64,000 nt of DNA from a bacterium (GTDB taxonomy: Bacteria; UBA10199; 2-02-FULL-44-16; JAAZCA01), in the NCBI GenBank assembly GCA_021810905.1, contig JAJZQH010000003.1, positions 223,479-287,478 of the forward strand, written 5' to 3'. The position numbers and the translations under genes were made by a program. Shown one piece after another: positions 27,088 through 36,790 of this stretch (position 1 is the stretch's first letter; each line of letters opens with the position of its first letter). Below the pieces are notes generated by a model. It saw nothing but the letters and a program-made list of their open reading frames with translations, searched no databases and was not told where the DNA came from.

Positions 27088-28287
27088 CTATATCAAGGAA
27101 GGCATGACTCGTTTCATGTAACCGTCAAACAATGGCACAGTAAAACTATTGTCTCCGTGAGATGGGCTATAAATCATCCCTTTGTTGATAAGCGTTGCTC
27201 GAGTCGGGGCAACTGCCTGAACATCTCTTTTCAAGAGCGCCGCGATGTCGCCTGATCGATGCGGTCCTGCTCCAAGCTCAGCCATTGCCCGAAGGTATTT
27301 TTTTTCCGCAGGAGTCAGCCGATCAAAACGAACACGGAAAAAATTTGCGTCGAGTTCTGAAACAGCTAATTCGGTTGCCGCTTTGACATCATCGAGAGTA
27401 ATGGGGGATTGTCTCGCGCATTGCCAGCTGTGCTTGCCCCACTCCTGCAAAAAATAGGGATAACACTGCGTTTGTGACAATATCTCGTCCAAGGCATTTT
27501 CTTCGTATCTGACATGGAGTCTGTTGGCTGGTGTCTCCAGTGCCTTTTTTGCCGCAGAAGACTGGAGAGGTCCGATACGAGGATATTCAAATAGTCTTTC
27601 AGCATACGATTTTGCTCGCCCCGCCTGCCCAACGACTTGAGGTAAGCCGGCCCCTATCAGGATAACCGGAAGCTGATATTGCGAACATTTATGGAGGGCC
27701 ATGATAAGAGCAGCAAATTGCTCCTCTTCGATGTATTGGATCTCATCGATAAAAAGGACAAAGGCAGTTTTTCTTTCCCCTGCGGCTTTCCCTATTTCGA
27801 TGAACAAGGCCACCAAATCACTTTCCAAATCGCCTGAATCGGCAACACCCGCTTCGGTTCCCAAATCCAATCCGAATTCAATATCAGCATATCTCAGTTT
27901 CATGGCCCCAATGAAACCACCGAGCACGCGGAGGGCACGCTTGGCTAGATCGCCGACTGCGGAGATCCGGTCCAGTTTCAATAAAGCCATTCTGAGCGCT
28001 GGAATGAGGAGTGCTGGCAACGAGCGATTTTCCGGCGTTTCGCTCGAAACCGTTACAAAACCTTTTGCCTCGGCTTCTTGTGAAATTCGCGTCAGGAGAA
28101 CTGTTTTTCCTACTCCACGCAATCCGACCAGACATAGTCCCCGCGATGCGAGTCCATTACGGCATCGATCTAATTCAATTGATGCTTTTTCTATAATTTC
28201 ATCGCGACCCGCCAGTTCTGGAGGGATCGTTCCGGCACCTGGGGCGTATGGGTTTATTCTTGGATCCATATATAACATGTTTATCAT
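27088..28287 (-). CDS. AAA ATPase (AAA_16 / Orc1-Cdc6-like layout)
   Basis: The 399 residues contain PPELAGRDEI (sensor of the ORC/Cdc6-like group), Walker A GLRGVGKT (about 54-61) and Walker B FVLFIDEIQY, and end in a winged-helix-like region (GAGPHRSGDIAALLKRDVQA). Such ATPases occur with mobile or defence loci. It stands alone. Its start codon overlaps an 8-bp inverted repeat. Codons are AT-richer than those of the neighbours. Confidence 0.85.
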   Translation of the reverse strand: MINMLYMDPRINPYAPGAGTIPPELAGRDEIIEKASIELDRCRNGLASRGLCLVGLRGVGKTVLLTRISQEAEAKGFVTVSSETPENRSLPALLIPALRMALLKLDRISAVGDLAKRALRVLGGFIGAMKLRYADIEFGLDLGTEAGVADSGDLESDLVALFIEIGKAAGERKTAFVLFIDEIQYIEEEQFAALIMALHKCSQYQLPVILIGAGLPQVVGQAGRAKSYAERLFEYPRIGPLQSSAAKKALETPANRLHVRYEENALDEILSQTQCYPYFLQEWGKHSWQCARQSPITLDDVKAATELAVSELDANFFRVRFDRLTPAEKKYLRAMAELGAGPHRSGDIAALLKRDVQAVAPTRATLINKGMIYSPSHGDNSFTVPLFDGYMKRVMPSLI

Positions 28288-28300
28288 GGTTTATGATAAA
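28280..28300. promoter_or_regulatory. Inverted repeat over the ATPase start codon
   Basis: TTTATCAT-GGTTT-ATGATAAA covers the ATG of the gene starting at 28287. It could be an operator or a hairpin that masks the start. Confidence 0.4.
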
Positions 28301-28394
28301 ACGCTAACTAATACTAAGTTATTTATAATTGAGGTAAGCCTGGCCTTGACCGGGGACCTCTCAGAACCGTCCAGATGCCAGGCGTCCCGCCATT

Positions 28395-28432
28395 AAAAAA
28401 AATCGCCCGGGTTTCCTCTTAACCCGGGCGAT
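28395..28432 (-). terminator. Rho-independent terminator of the six-gene block
   Basis: A perfect 12-bp stem ATCGCCCGGGTT / AACCCGGGCGAT with a 7-nt loop is followed on the minus strand by a run of T. It ends the transcript of the lipoprotein gene that stops at 28456. Confidence 0.9.
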
Positions 28433-28455
28433 TCGTTTTCCCCTTTGGGCCCTGC

Positions 28456-31074
28456 TCAGTTACCGAAATTGTATTTCTGAATCGGAGAGACTGCAGCTTG
28501 AGCTTGAAACTTGGCGCTGCTCTGAAGATCCGTCTGCGGCTCAGCCTGCACCCGGTTCAAATGGAACACCTGGAGGCTTTCGCCGCCTGTCGTGCCAAAA
28601 CTGACGGCATAGTCCACGAGATCTCCATTATCCTTCGATGCGATGGCTACTGCCTCCACAGCCTGCTCGCCTGATGTAAGCGCGATATCCTGCCAGGTTG
28701 CACCGTCGCGCGTGATCTTGACGCCCTTTGGCGTACCGGCAATCACAGTCACCGTGCCCACCGGAACGCTTGGATCGATTGCCAGCGAGATCGCGGCTTC
28801 ACCGGCCATACCCTTCTGCGACCAGTTGGCTGAATCTATCGGCGAGGCATAGACGCCGTCGTTGGTGCCGGCATAGATCGTCTTGTTGCGTGCGTCATAG
28901 GCGAGCGCCCAGACCGGCGACGAGAGACTGCCGAACGCTTCCCACTTGATGCCGATCTTGTCTGCATCCGCGTCCGCAGAGGGGCTCACGAATACGCCGT
29001 TGTCGTCCGCGGCAAAGAGCTTGCCATCAGCCATCTGCAGGTCGTTCACCACGTGACCGAAGGTCAGCGCGCCGATCGACTCGCCAGCCGTGCCAACAGC
29101 CGGCGTGCCTATCCATGCAACTGAGGAGTCGTCGATGTTCTTCTCAACCTGCACGCCGAAGTCGGTTGCCACGATCACGCGTCCGTCCTTCATCGCTACG
29201 ATGTCGCAGATCTGGTTGAGGGAGATGAAGTCGCCTTCAAACTCAGGCTTCTTGCCAGCCTGGATCTTCTGCGCGCCATCATCGCCTCGTCCGCATGTCG
29301 CGTGGTTCGGATTGCCGTTGTAGCTGTTCATGTCGGCGGCCCTGCGGCGCGTGACCATAACGTTGTCGAAGCTCTTTCCGCCGTCCTTCGAGCGCATGAC
29401 CGCACCCGTGATACCTACGTACACTTCATCGGTATTGTCTTCGCGCGTCGTCACAGCGGTCGGGTACGTCTTGACCACATCCTTGAAGAACGCGTCGTTC
29501 CACATTTTATCCATCCCGTAGAGATCCTTGATGGATTTTCCGAACGGAACGTCCTTCTTGCTGCCATCGATGTAGATCCTGCCCACGCCGTCGTTATAGC
29601 TGGAGAGCTGCACTCCCTTGTACCTCTTGAGGTCCTTCGAAAATTCAAGGCTCGTCACCGCCACCACATCGTCGTCCTTGTCGTCCGCCATGAGACTCAC
29701 GACAGGAACCGGGTAGTACACGATTGGTTTGCTGCTTCCGTTGATGAGCAAGTCCACTTTCACGAACTGCCCCTTTGCAACTATGTCTTTCACGGTTATC
29801 TTCTTGCCGTCCCTGAGATCGGTCAATAATCCAGGGAGTATATCCGTGTTGTACACCTTCACATTGCTCACGGCGCTGCCCTTTGCGCTGTCCTCGAGCG
29901 ATATGTCGAGGTCAACCTTCTCGCCTTCGAGCGCCCATTTCTCGGCGATGACAAGGCCCGCGCTGCCGGCCGCATTTTGTACGACGTCGACTTCTTTGGT
30001 TGCCGGCTGACCGCTGCCTACCTGTGCCGAGATCACGAATTTTGTCTCGCCCGTGATCGTGCACTTGGAGGAGGACTCGGCCTTGTCCGTCGCGTCCGTC
30101 GGAAGCACTGGATCGCACGTCGCCGAAGGAGTTGCGGTGATGGTGACCTTTGCCGAGGCTGGTTCGGCCTTCCATGAGATGTACACTGGGTTGGAGAACG
30201 ACTCCACCTGGAGCAGGTTCTCTTTCTTTTCGGTCTCGTCTTTTCCAGCGTAGATATTCGCAGTCACGTTGCCGCTATTGACATTGACCGTCACGGAGGC
30301 ATCGCCGCCGTCGTTCTTCACAGTGTAAATGGTATTCTCGCAGGGTTTCACGACCGCGCAGCCTGCTGCCGGCGTCGGATCAACCGCAGGAGCCGCGTTG
30401 ATCGCAGCGATATCAGCCGTAAGGTCGCCCGTCTGCGGGCACTGATCCTTGGCGACGATCTGTTCGCCTGTGCTCGCTGTGACTGTCGTGTTCGTCCCTT
30501 CGCTCGTCCAGCGGATGATCGTCTCCGCACAGGAATCCACCGGCGTCTTGTCTGCCGTGATGGTCGGCGCAGTCCCGCCGATCACAGTGACCGTGATCGT
30601 CTGCGTGACCGCCGATTCGCTCGGTGTCGGCGCGGGAACTCCGCCCGATGCATCCGGCTCTTCGCCGAATTGGATCTGGCCCGACTTTGTAGTCGCGCCG
30701 CCGCCGCTGGATTCGGGCGAAGCCGCGGTCTTCTTTGCCGTGAGCACGAAGTCCGTGGTCGCGGTCAGATTCGATGCGGTCGCTTCTCCCGAGAGCTCGC
30801 TCGACTGCACGTGGAAGTCAGGGGCCGCGCCCGAGGACGAGACCGCGGTGATCTCCACCGAGTCCGCGCCGGCGACCTCCCACGAAATCTTCGTCGAGCC
30901 TCCGGAGTTCACGGTCACAGGATCCGCCGCAAATGTAATGATGACTGGCGCAGGCGGCGTGATGTTGGCGTTAACTGCGGGCGCCAGCTCGCCGTCGGAG
31001 CATGCCGATGCCGACATCGCCACGGCGAGAATCGCCAGGAGCCGCCATCCGTTAATGAGTTTTTTTATCTTCAT
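28456..31074 (-). CDS. Large lipoprotein with Ig-like and BNR-type propeller regions
   Basis: The 872 residues begin with a lipoprotein signal (MKIKKLINGWRLLAILAVAMSASAC) behind AAGGGAC. Residues about 35-400 form three or four Ig/PKD-like beta domains (ITFAADPVTVNSGGSTKISW, APTITADKTPVDSCAETIIRW). The second half contains Asp-box-like motifs (RSKDGGKSF, TRDGATWQDI) and repeated strand patterns of a BNR/YCF48-like beta-propeller. It is the last gene of the operon starting at 35472, 27 nt after the barrel-like gene. Outer-membrane anchoring and a binding role are inference. Confidence 0.75.
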   Translation of the reverse strand: MKIKKLINGWRLLAILAVAMSASACSDGELAPAVNANITPPAPVIITFAADPVTVNSGGSTKISWEVAGADSVEITAVSSSGAAPDFHVQSSELSGEATASNLTATTDFVLTAKKTAASPESSGGGATTKSGQIQFGEEPDASGGVPAPTPSESAVTQTITVTVIGGTAPTITADKTPVDSCAETIIRWTSEGTNTTVTASTGEQIVAKDQCPQTGDLTADIAAINAAPAVDPTPAAGCAVVKPCENTIYTVKNDGGDASVTVNVNSGNVTANIYAGKDETEKKENLLQVESFSNPVYISWKAEPASAKVTITATPSATCDPVLPTDATDKAESSSKCTITGETKFVISAQVGSGQPATKEVDVVQNAAGSAGLVIAEKWALEGEKVDLDISLEDSAKGSAVSNVKVYNTDILPGLLTDLRDGKKITVKDIVAKGQFVKVDLLINGSSKPIVYYPVPVVSLMADDKDDDVVAVTSLEFSKDLKRYKGVQLSSYNDGVGRIYIDGSKKDVPFGKSIKDLYGMDKMWNDAFFKDVVKTYPTAVTTREDNTDEVYVGITGAVMRSKDGGKSFDNVMVTRRRAADMNSYNGNPNHATCGRGDDGAQKIQAGKKPEFEGDFISLNQICDIVAMKDGRVIVATDFGVQVEKNIDDSSVAWIGTPAVGTAGESIGALTFGHVVNDLQMADGKLFAADDNGVFVSPSADADADKIGIKWEAFGSLSSPVWALAYDARNKTIYAGTNDGVYASPIDSANWSQKGMAGEAAISLAIDPSVPVGTVTVIAGTPKGVKITRDGATWQDIALTSGEQAVEAVAIASKDNGDLVDYAVSFGTTGGESLQVFHLNRVQAEPQTDLQSSAKFQAQAAVSPIQKYNFGN

Positions 31075-31101
31075 GTCCCTTGCCCTCGCTTTATACCGTC
31101 A

Positions 31102-34100
31102 TTAGAAGGTTGTGGTAACTGTTGCGTTCGGAATCACGGCGGTCTTCCATTCCCTTCTCATATGATCCGAGGCTGGAATGAAGTTGACCCCTCCCCTGAT
31201 CAGGAACCAGGACGCCGGCTGTACGGAGACTGACGGCGCTATGACGAACACGCGCTCGCCCATCGTGAAGAATGGATCCAGGCCATACGACATGGACGGG
31301 TTCGTGCCCTGGTTGTAATCCACAGCCGGCCCGCCGCTGCAGTCGAAACCGGGTTCGCAACCTGGCACCGCACCGCTGCCGTCGGTTGCGCCTCGACCAG
31401 CCACGGTCTTCTTTCCGGAGTTAACGGAATAGGAAAGATCGAGAGAGGCTACGACGGGAATATCGTCACCGGGATTGATCGGGAAATGACCGCCGGCCAT
31501 TCCGGTGATTTTCAAGAAATCAGGATTGGAGTCTGCATTGTTGCTCCGCTGGTTGATGCCGCCCACGCGACCACCCGCGGAGATCCACGCGTGCCTGTCC
31601 ACGGCGATCTCGCCGCCCAGGCCCACGAGCCACATGAAGTAGGCGAGGTTGTTGTCCGGCACCGCTTCCTTCTGGTCCTTAGCCGGATCGGATGTGCCGC
31701 CCGTCCACTGAACAGCGCCAGCGAGCTTGAGCGCGCAGTCGCCGCTGCACAGGAAGACGGCGAGCGAGCCGTCCACTCCGGTCCTCCAGCCTTCAGCTCC
31801 CGTGTAGTCCGTGCTCAAACCGGTCAGGGCGCTTCCCAGCGGAACTGAGAACTGCATGACATACGAGTTATGTTTTTCACCCGAGTACTCGCCCTTATTT
31901 TGTGATTCCGCACCCTTGACCGTAGCTGTGGGGCGAATACCGAGCATAGCGCTGGATACGGGCACTAGCGGCTGGGAGTGAGTGGCGACATCCCTCGACG
32001 AATCCGCAACCGCAGGCGAGCCGTTTCCACCGATCGTGAAGTCCTCAAGCGCATCCTGGGGGCGCGCACCAGTCAGGCCGAGCGGGAAACTGAATCCGAA
32101 TGAACTGCCATCGTCGGATTTGACCTCGATCTTCGGCACTACGCTCATTCCATTGATTCTGCCGATGCTTACGCCTCCCTCGTCATTCTGGGAGGAAACC
32201 GCCATGCGATCGTCGTGCGGACCGCCGACAGCGTTGATTCCGTTCGGACGCTGGAAGTAGAGGCCTTGCATGTTGAGTGCGAGGGAGAAATTGCCCCATC
32301 TCTTGCCTATCTCGAAGCCGATCCAGTCCGATGTCATTACGTGACCGCTGCCAGGCTTGGCACCGGGGTCAGACGGAAGCGGGGAGCCCGTAAGAACGCC
32401 GCCCCAGAGGCTTGAGCGCAACGAGTAGAAAGTACCATCCTTCTCTCCCTTTGGGCCATCGCCGGAACCGTTACCGTCCTTGTACCTCCACTTGATGTTG
32501 CCGTCGCTGTCGTAGAAGGACTCCATGTTCATGAAGTCCTCGAGCCTCTTGGCACCGTTTGCGCTGGTCTCATTGCGGCCGCCCGGGAAGAGGAATCCTT
32601 CAACAGCAACCGCCAGCTTATCCGCGACTTCCGTAGGCTTCACCTTACTGCCCGGTTTCTGGGCCTCCTTGAGCCGCGCCCTGTAGTGCTCGTGTATTCG
32701 AATTATGAGTTCGACCTCACCCGTTGAGGGTGTTGCAAGCGCGCTGCCGCTGCCCCTGCGCTTTATCGCCTCGTCGATAGAGCTGAAGACGTTTGCGGGC
32801 GCAGGTACGAGCTGGATCTGGTTCGTGGCCGTATTGACCGCTGGCGACTGGCGCGCGATATCAAGGGCGCTCCTGCCGTGGAGGTTGTTCGGGCCGGCCG
32901 TGCGATCCGCTGGTGCCAGCGCATCCACGAGTTTAGACTCGATTGCTGGTGTAATCTTTATCTTGTTCTTGTTGTAAACCTGGGTCACCTGCTCCCAGAC
33001 GTAATCGATTGCCGTCTGCTTGGCAGGATCCGTACCTGCATCGAGCCTGTTGATGAGCTCGGGCGGTGCGTGACCCACGCCGCCGACGCCGCCAGTCCCT
33101 CCTGCGCCGCCCACGTTCCTGAGCGCTACAGAGGTGGCCTTGCCGCCGTTGACAGGCACGTCGCTGACCACGTACTGCATGAGCGCGCTGTTCAGGTCGT
33201 CAGGATTGGTGATGCCAAGCCCCTTTACCGCTGCCGCGAGCTGTTCCGCGAGCGACGGATCGGGCGCGCCATTTGCGCCAACGCTGCCGCCGTTCTGGAT
33301 GAAGATCGGCACGGCCTGCGCGTAGAGCCTGCGAAGGCTCTGGGCCAGCGGCGCCGGAGTTCCCGGAGGAACCAGCACTGCCGGCAAGATCCCGAACGTG
33401 AGCTTCCACGGAGGCGTGCTGGTCTTCTTATCGGTAGCGGAGACGAAGGTGTTGATCGTCTTGTCGCGTTCGGCCTGCTGCTTTGTCTTGTCCTCGCCGG
33501 CTTTGACAAAATCTTTTACATGCTTGTCGACTTCGTCGATCACCTGAGCGCCGACGCTTTCGCCTGCTTCAAATTTTTCCTTGAGCTCATGCGAAGGCGG
33601 GCGAATGCGCGCGATGCCTTCGCGGAAGAGACGCCGCGCCTCGCGCGCGAAGAAACCGTTGTCGATACCCTTGATCGTATCGATGTAGTCTTGGAGATTT
33701 TTCGGAAGCGGCACGTCGATGTCCTCGGGATTCATCCCGCCCAGCCTCGCATGTTCGGCAGCCCAGGGGATGTATTCGCTTCTGAACTTCATCTTCTTTC
33801 CCTTGTGCTCGATCTCCTTGTCATTGTTGACATACTCGGCCATGCAACTCACAAGCCGCTGCCTATCGTTGGTGGTCATTCGCTTCGGATTGAACCCGAG
33901 TTCTATGAAACATTGAGTATTGATCCACCCCCTGCCCATGCCAAGATACTCGTCGTAGTGTCCTGACTGCTGTCCCGTCATCGGTTGCGGCTGGTTGAAG
34001 CCATTTTCGATGGCGGTGTTTGATGCGGTCACGCATTTGTCATCGACCTTAACCTTGTTATCCGCATTGTGGTATAGGGGACCGCAGAGTAAATCTGTCG

Positions 34101-34152
34101 TTTTTTTCTGATCGTCCCTGTTCACTGCATCTGGATGTCCTGCGCTGATCAT
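31102..34152 (-). CDS. Unknown 1016-residue protein: MISAG start, helical N-half, beta-barrel-like C-half
   Basis: The start is fixed by GGAGGACAT before the ATG. The protein begins MISAGHPDAVNRDD with no Sec signal or membrane segment. Residues 1-560 are polar and largely helical; residues about 580-1016 have the look of an outer-membrane barrel, with amphipathic strands (RWGNFSLALNMQGLYFQRP, YVMQFSVPLGSALTG, WISAGGRVGGINQR) and a terminal VTTTF. A barrel without a classical signal is odd: export may use the MISAG end or another route. It lies between two cluster genes (60 nt upstream, 27 nt downstream). No family is recognised. Confidence 0.7.
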   Translation of the reverse strand: MISAGHPDAVNRDDQKKTTDLLCGPLYHNADNKVKVDDKCVTASNTAIENGFNQPQPMTGQQSGHYDEYLGMGRGWINTQCFIELGFNPKRMTTNDRQRLVSCMAEYVNNDKEIEHKGKKMKFRSEYIPWAAEHARLGGMNPEDIDVPLPKNLQDYIDTIKGIDNGFFAREARRLFREGIARIRPPSHELKEKFEAGESVGAQVIDEVDKHVKDFVKAGEDKTKQQAERDKTINTFVSATDKKTSTPPWKLTFGILPAVLVPPGTPAPLAQSLRRLYAQAVPIFIQNGGSVGANGAPDPSLAEQLAAAVKGLGITNPDDLNSALMQYVVSDVPVNGGKATSVALRNVGGAGGTGGVGGVGHAPPELINRLDAGTDPAKQTAIDYVWEQVTQVYNKNKIKITPAIESKLVDALAPADRTAGPNNLHGRSALDIARQSPAVNTATNQIQLVPAPANVFSSIDEAIKRRGSGSALATPSTGEVELIIRIHEHYRARLKEAQKPGSKVKPTEVADKLAVAVEGFLFPGGRNETSANGAKRLEDFMNMESFYDSDGNIKWRYKDGNGSGDGPKGEKDGTFYSLRSSLWGGVLTGSPLPSDPGAKPGSGHVMTSDWIGFEIGKRWGNFSLALNMQGLYFQRPNGINAVGGPHDDRMAVSSQNDEGGVSIGRINGMSVVPKIEVKSDDGSSFGFSFPLGLTGARPQDALEDFTIGGNGSPAVADSSRDVATHSQPLVPVSSAMLGIRPTATVKGAESQNKGEYSGEKHNSYVMQFSVPLGSALTGLSTDYTGAEGWRTGVDGSLAVFLCSGDCALKLAGAVQWTGGTSDPAKDQKEAVPDNNLAYFMWLVGLGGEIAVDRHAWISAGGRVGGINQRSNNADSNPDFLKITGMAGGHFPINPGDDIPVVASLDLSYSVNSGKKTVAGRGATDGSGAVPGCEPGFDCSGGPAVDYNQGTNPSMSYGLDPFFTMGERVFVIAPSVSVQPASWFLIRGGVNFIPASDHMRREWKTAVIPNATVTTTF

Positions 34153-34212
34153 ATGTCCTCCGGACTTTACCTACCTGTTAATGCCCCCCGGCAGATTCTT
34201 CTTCAGTCTGTC

Positions 34213-35472
34213 TTAGAACGGATTGATCATCTGTCCGCCACCACCGTCGTCCTTCTTCGGCGGTGTCGTCTTCTTCTTGCCTCCGCCCGTCTTTGCCGGC
34301 GCCTTCTTGCCGAATATCGCCAGGAGCTGTTCGTAGCCGCGTTCCATGACTTCGACTATGTGATCCTGGTCGCGGTTGAGCAGGTCTCTCGTGAAGAGCA
34401 GCGTAGCCCTGTCTCTGCCGTCATATTTTTCCTTTACCAGGCTACCGTCTTCGTTCGTCTTCCAGAGCTTGCTCGCCATGGTCTGGATGGCGCCCTGGCC
34501 CTTCAGTTTGAGAAGCTCTATGTCCGCCTTGAGCTCCTTGACCTTACCGGCTTCTTTCACCTTCCTGGTCTTATCATTATTGATTGCGTCGATCTCTTTC
34601 TGTTTATCTTCCATCTGCTTCAGCGCATCCCTCGCGATATTGAAATCGCGGCCCGCGCTGAGGACCTTGGAGAATTCCAGCTGGCTGGCATTCGCCAGGG
34701 CCTGCATGGCAGGCGCGAATACTTCGTCGGTCATGGATGCACCCGCAAACGCCTCGAGCATGATGAGGGCGCCCGTTCCCCATTCGCCGGGATAGATGTT
34801 GGACATGGTCCAAGCCTTGGCGTCCTTCTCAACGCGCTTCGCTGGATCGTGGTTCTCCGGATTTGCGAGATAGGTATTTACCGAAGTCATGTAGGTGTTG
34901 AGCGCCGCATCCTTGAAGATGTTTGAGAAGCTCTTTCCATCTTTTCCAAGGGCGAACGCGCCTCCGTAGACAAAGACCGCGCTCGGCAGCCATTTGTCCA
35001 TGTGCGCCTTGTTGATGAGGGCATCGAAGATATATTTTTGCTCGTCGCTGTAGTCGACCGTCGCCCACATCCATTCGCTGCCGACATCCTGATAGCCGAT
35101 GGACTTGCCGGCATTCAGGCCAGAGGAGAACGTGTAGTTGAAATCGCTCCACGATGCGTTCCACGGCGCGTGCCAATCAGGAGAAAAATTGTTGCCGAAG
35201 ATATCCGTGTCGCGGAAGCAGACGCGCTCCGCACCTACGTCAACGCCTGAGCTCATGCCGCCGGAATAACTATCGGCTCCCGTAGGTGGTTCCCAGAGCA
35301 CGTCGACATGATTTATGAGCGCGTCAACCAGTTCCTTCTTATCGGAAAACTGACGCAGCGCTGCGTAGAGAGATTCCGTCGTGAGATTGGGTACGCTGCC
35401 AGTGACTCCCGGATGCGCACAGTTCAGATCGTCGCTGATCGGCTTCAAGGCTATCCTTCCCGCGCTTATCAT
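34213..35472 (-). CDS. Unknown MISAG/MINPF protein, paralogous family member 1
   Basis: The start follows GAGGAGGAGG. The 419 residues begin MISAGRIALKPISDD and end, after a Lys/Pro/Gly linker, in GGGGQMINPF. The core block at about 232-283 (TGALIMLEAFAGASMTDEVF, EFSKVLSAGRDFNIARDAL) matches blocks in the three genes upstream. A Lys/Glu-rich coiled coil follows at about 285-330. There is no signal peptide. It is the first gene of an operon with the barrel-like and lipoprotein genes and has its own promoter-like element 70 nt upstream. Confidence 0.7.
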   Translation of the reverse strand: MISAGRIALKPISDDLNCAHPGVTGSVPNLTTESLYAALRQFSDKKELVDALINHVDVLWEPPTGADSYSGGMSSGVDVGAERVCFRDTDIFGNNFSPDWHAPWNASWSDFNYTFSSGLNAGKSIGYQDVGSEWMWATVDYSDEQKYIFDALINKAHMDKWLPSAVFVYGGAFALGKDGKSFSNIFKDAALNTYMTSVNTYLANPENHDPAKRVEKDAKAWTMSNIYPGEWGTGALIMLEAFAGASMTDEVFAPAMQALANASQLEFSKVLSAGRDFNIARDALKQMEDKQKEIDAINNDKTRKVKEAGKVKELKADIELLKLKGQGAIQTMASKLWKTNEDGSLVKEKYDGRDRATLLFTRDLLNRDQDHIVEVMERGYEQLLAIFGKKAPAKTGGGKKKTTPPKKDDGGGGQMINPF

Positions 35473-35541
35473 TTTATTCCTCCTCCTCGTTTTTTATTCT
35501 GAAGGCATGCCGATATGGCGGCACACCAGCTTCCAAGATAG

Positions 35542-35572
35542 TTATCGAACCGCGCCGGAAATTGTTGCGTGG
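35542..35572 (-). promoter_or_regulatory. Promoter-like element CCACGCAAC-N16-CGATAA
   Basis: On the minus strand CCACGCAAC (35572-35564) and CGATAA (35547-35542) are separated by exactly 16 nt, 70 nt before the start at 35472. It has the same layout as the elements at 37719, 39494 and 321. Confidence 0.65.
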
Positions 35573-35588
35573 TTTTTTTAGATTTATG

Positions 35589-35625
35589 AAAAAAGAATGC
35601 TCCGCCAGCATTTACTGGCGGAGCA
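35589..35625 (-). terminator. Rho-independent terminator
   Basis: An 11-bp stem TGCTCCGCCAG / CTGGCGGAGCA with a short loop is followed on the minus strand by TTCTTTTTT. It ends the unit of the paralogue gene that stops at 35695 and insulates the next promoter. Confidence 0.85.
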
Positions 35626-35694
35626 GAATCGCTATATCCGCCTGAACTACTCTTGGAATTCGCTTCAAAACCCTCTTTGAGGCACTTGTATCTA

Positions 35695-36654
35695 TCAGTG
35701 CACTCTGGCCGGATCCGGATCGCCCCATGGACACTCCGGATCATTTGGAGTCTTGTTGCAATCTACTTTCTTAGGTGGAGGCGAATAGGACCCCGGTATC
35801 CTTCCTGGAGGAGGATTCTCGCCGTCCTTTGACGGCCGCGGAGTTGTCGACGTGACTGTCGGAACCGGCGTCGCGGTCGATGTCCCCGCTGTCGTCGACG
35901 ATCTTCCGGAACCGCCCGAATTCGGCGCCGCAGACTGCAGCGAACTCCTGAGGATTCCGGAAGCGAACTGCAATACAAAATAATACTCCTTTTGCCGGTC
36001 GTTGAGATTGTCGATATTGACTCCGTTTAAAATCCTGTCCATCTCCACCAACGCATCTGTGGCATTTTTTCTATCTTGGACAGTCATGACGCTCGACGCG
36101 CTTGGAGCAACGAATCGATAATCTGCATTCTCCGCTGCCTTGTTGAACCACCATGCAGCTTTCAAGAGTTCGGCAAAATCTTTTTCAGACGGTTTTTCAC
36201 GGGCGAGCGCGTCATATGCGCCAAAAACGTCATCTTTTGTCATGGATGCGGGAGCGAGGCCAGCTAGAAGGAAAAGTATGCTTCCTTCCAAGGTATTTAC
36301 GGGTTCAGAATAGTGTGCGCCAAGGAATATGGCCGAACTATTCATCAGGTTGGCAACCTGATCTTTTGAATATGCATCATGCTTCTCGCATGTTGGCCTC
36401 AGGAGTTCCTCTGCAGCGCCGAAATATAGACGCGCGCGCGGTTGCCACATCTGCATGTTCGACGCTGCGAGGTCGTTCGGCCACATCAATTTAAAGGTAT
36501 CAAATGAATCCTGGTCAACATTGCGCTGCGGGGCAGCCCTCCCGAATTCGTCGCATTGCGACTTAGCAGACGCAACATCGGCCTTCTTCTCTTCTCTATT
36601 CGTACATGCCGCAACTAGGGCTCCAAACCCGAGGACAACAAATACTGGCCACAT
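35695..36654 (-). CDS. Lipoprotein, paralogous family member 2
   Basis: The start at 36654 is set by AAGGAGGCAC and by a lipobox (MWPVFVVLGFGALVAAC); the 33-codon longer frame has no signal. The 319 residues match the next upstream gene over most of their length (NVDQDSFDTFKLMWP, RLYFGAAEELLRPTCEKHDAY, FLGAHYSE, YDALAREKPSEKDFAELLKA). A Ser/Thr/Pro-rich tail follows, with a CNKTPNDPECPW motif at the end. It is a clear tandem duplicate. The function is unknown. It is probably expressed from the promoter upstream of its paralogue. Confidence 0.75.
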   Translation of the reverse strand: MWPVFVVLGFGALVAACTNREEKKADVASAKSQCDEFGRAAPQRNVDQDSFDTFKLMWPNDLAASNMQMWQPRARLYFGAAEELLRPTCEKHDAYSKDQVANLMNSSAIFLGAHYSEPVNTLEGSILFLLAGLAPASMTKDDVFGAYDALAREKPSEKDFAELLKAAWWFNKAAENADYRFVAPSASSVMTVQDRKNATDALVEMDRILNGVNIDNLNDRQKEYYFVLQFASGILRSSLQSAAPNSGGSGRSSTTAGTSTATPVPTVTSTTPRPSKDGENPPPGRIPGSYSPPPKKVDCNKTPNDPECPWGDPDPARVH

Positions 36655-36790
36655 AGTGCCTCCTTCGAATGAGCGTTTTTTTTTACAATTTTCGAGAGAA
36701 TCAGCGAACCGCGCGGTTAGAGGATACCACGCCACTAAACGCTGGCAGGGCATACATATCTTATCCTCTTATTCTTTGTGTTCTGTAGGC

